Origin: Flavobacterium sp.
Lineage (GTDB): Bacteria > Bacteroidota > Bacteroidia > Flavobacteriales > Flavobacteriaceae
Length of the DNA: 51,451 nt
Assembly (NCBI RefSeq): GCF_027531705.1
Contig: NZ_JAPZSP010000006.1
Span: 1-51,451, forward strand
Direction: 5' to 3'
Both the position numbers and the translations under genes were made by a program. Below are positions 51,385-51,451 of this stretch, in pieces. Below the pieces are notes generated by a model. It was not told where the DNA came from. It saw nothing but the letters and a program-made list of their open reading frames with translations, and made no database searches. How positions within the stretch are numbered: position 1 is the first letter of the stretch; each line of letters opens with the position of its first letter.

Positions 51385-51451
51385 TGGTCGGGGTGGCAGG
51401 ATTCGAACCTGCGGCCTCCTGCTCCCAAAGCAGGCGCGATAACCGGGCTAC
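51385..51451 (-). tRNA. tRNA-Pro (anticodon TGG), cut by window edge
   Basis: On the minus strand the sequence reads through the D arm, the anticodon arm CCTGC TTTGGGA GCAGG (anticodon TGG, position 34-36), the T arm GCAGG TTCGAAT CCTGC, the acceptor strand CACCCCG and an encoded ACCA. About ten 5' bases lie beyond the window. The 3' 64 nt of tRNA plus terminator are an exact copy of the pseudogene's. Confidence 0.9.

Overview
The window looks like chromosomal DNA from a Flavobacterium-like member of the Bacteroidota. It is AT-rich with long AT spacers. Several secreted proteins end in a type IX secretion (T9SS) sorting domain. A TonB receptor is paired with a DUF4249 lipoprotein, there is a cyclophilin-FKBP fusion of a kind known from flavobacteria, and several genes have the TANNTTTG promoter element of this phylum. 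There is no rRNA, phage or insertion sequence. The window cuts an M1 aminopeptidase at the left edge and a tRNA-Pro at the right edge.

Layout. 1-5.3 kb: M1 peptidase, a secreted leucine-rich-repeat protein, peptidase T. 5.3-10 kb: hemN and a DUF349 protein, separated by two repeat-rich spacers (a 21-bp minisatellite, then a tandem large palindrome). 10.2-16.6 kb: a long minus-strand run of TerC, lipoprotein, pentapeptide-repeat protein, RelE/ParE toxin, antitoxin, DUF6095, murQ, a small acidic protein, NUMOD4-HNH nuclease, MATE exporter and thiamine pyrophosphokinase. 16.8-23 kb: DUF4249/TonB receptor pair, alpha/beta hydrolase, membrane AraC regulator, secreted protein. 23-27.7 kb: icd, rplS, trmD, a methyltransferase, and a dual immunophilin. 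27.7-32.5 kb: a plug-like secreted protein, cytochrome lipoprotein, Mpo1-like protein, and the glycogen genes glgC and an ADP-glucose glycosyltransferase. 32.6-41 kb: csaA, a DUF1080-like protein, Crp regulator, ABM protein, a giant PNGase F-like T9SS protein, ABC-F ATPase, cupin, DUF2007 protein. 41.1-44.7 kb: MutT plus PLD-helicase-DUF3427, translationally coupled. 44.8-50 kb: both methylmalonyl-CoA mutase subunits, interrupted by a T9SS-secreted SBBP-type protein. 50.1-51.45 kb: DivIC-like protein, uridine kinase, a tRNA-Pro pseudogene and the real tRNA-Pro.

How genes work together. Most are core functions: haem and thiamine diphosphate synthesis, TCA cycle, peptidoglycan recycling, propionate metabolism, glycogen, division, translation. 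The strongest accessory candidates are (1) the MutT/PLD-helicase-DUF3427 pair, which looks like a nucleic-acid defence or repair module, and (2) a three-gene antitoxin / ParE-like toxin / Qnr-like pentapeptide operon joined by overlapping reading frames. Gyrase is the known target of many ParE toxins and the known client of Qnr-type proteins, which suggests a possible built-in protector.

The spacers contain several repeat families. One is a hairpin element seen three times whose outer stem differs in sequence but stays paired, so it may be a structured RNA or a mobile element. A GC-rich stretch appears to have entered the mutA reading frame. The tRNA-Pro pseudogene has a swapped anticodon arm.
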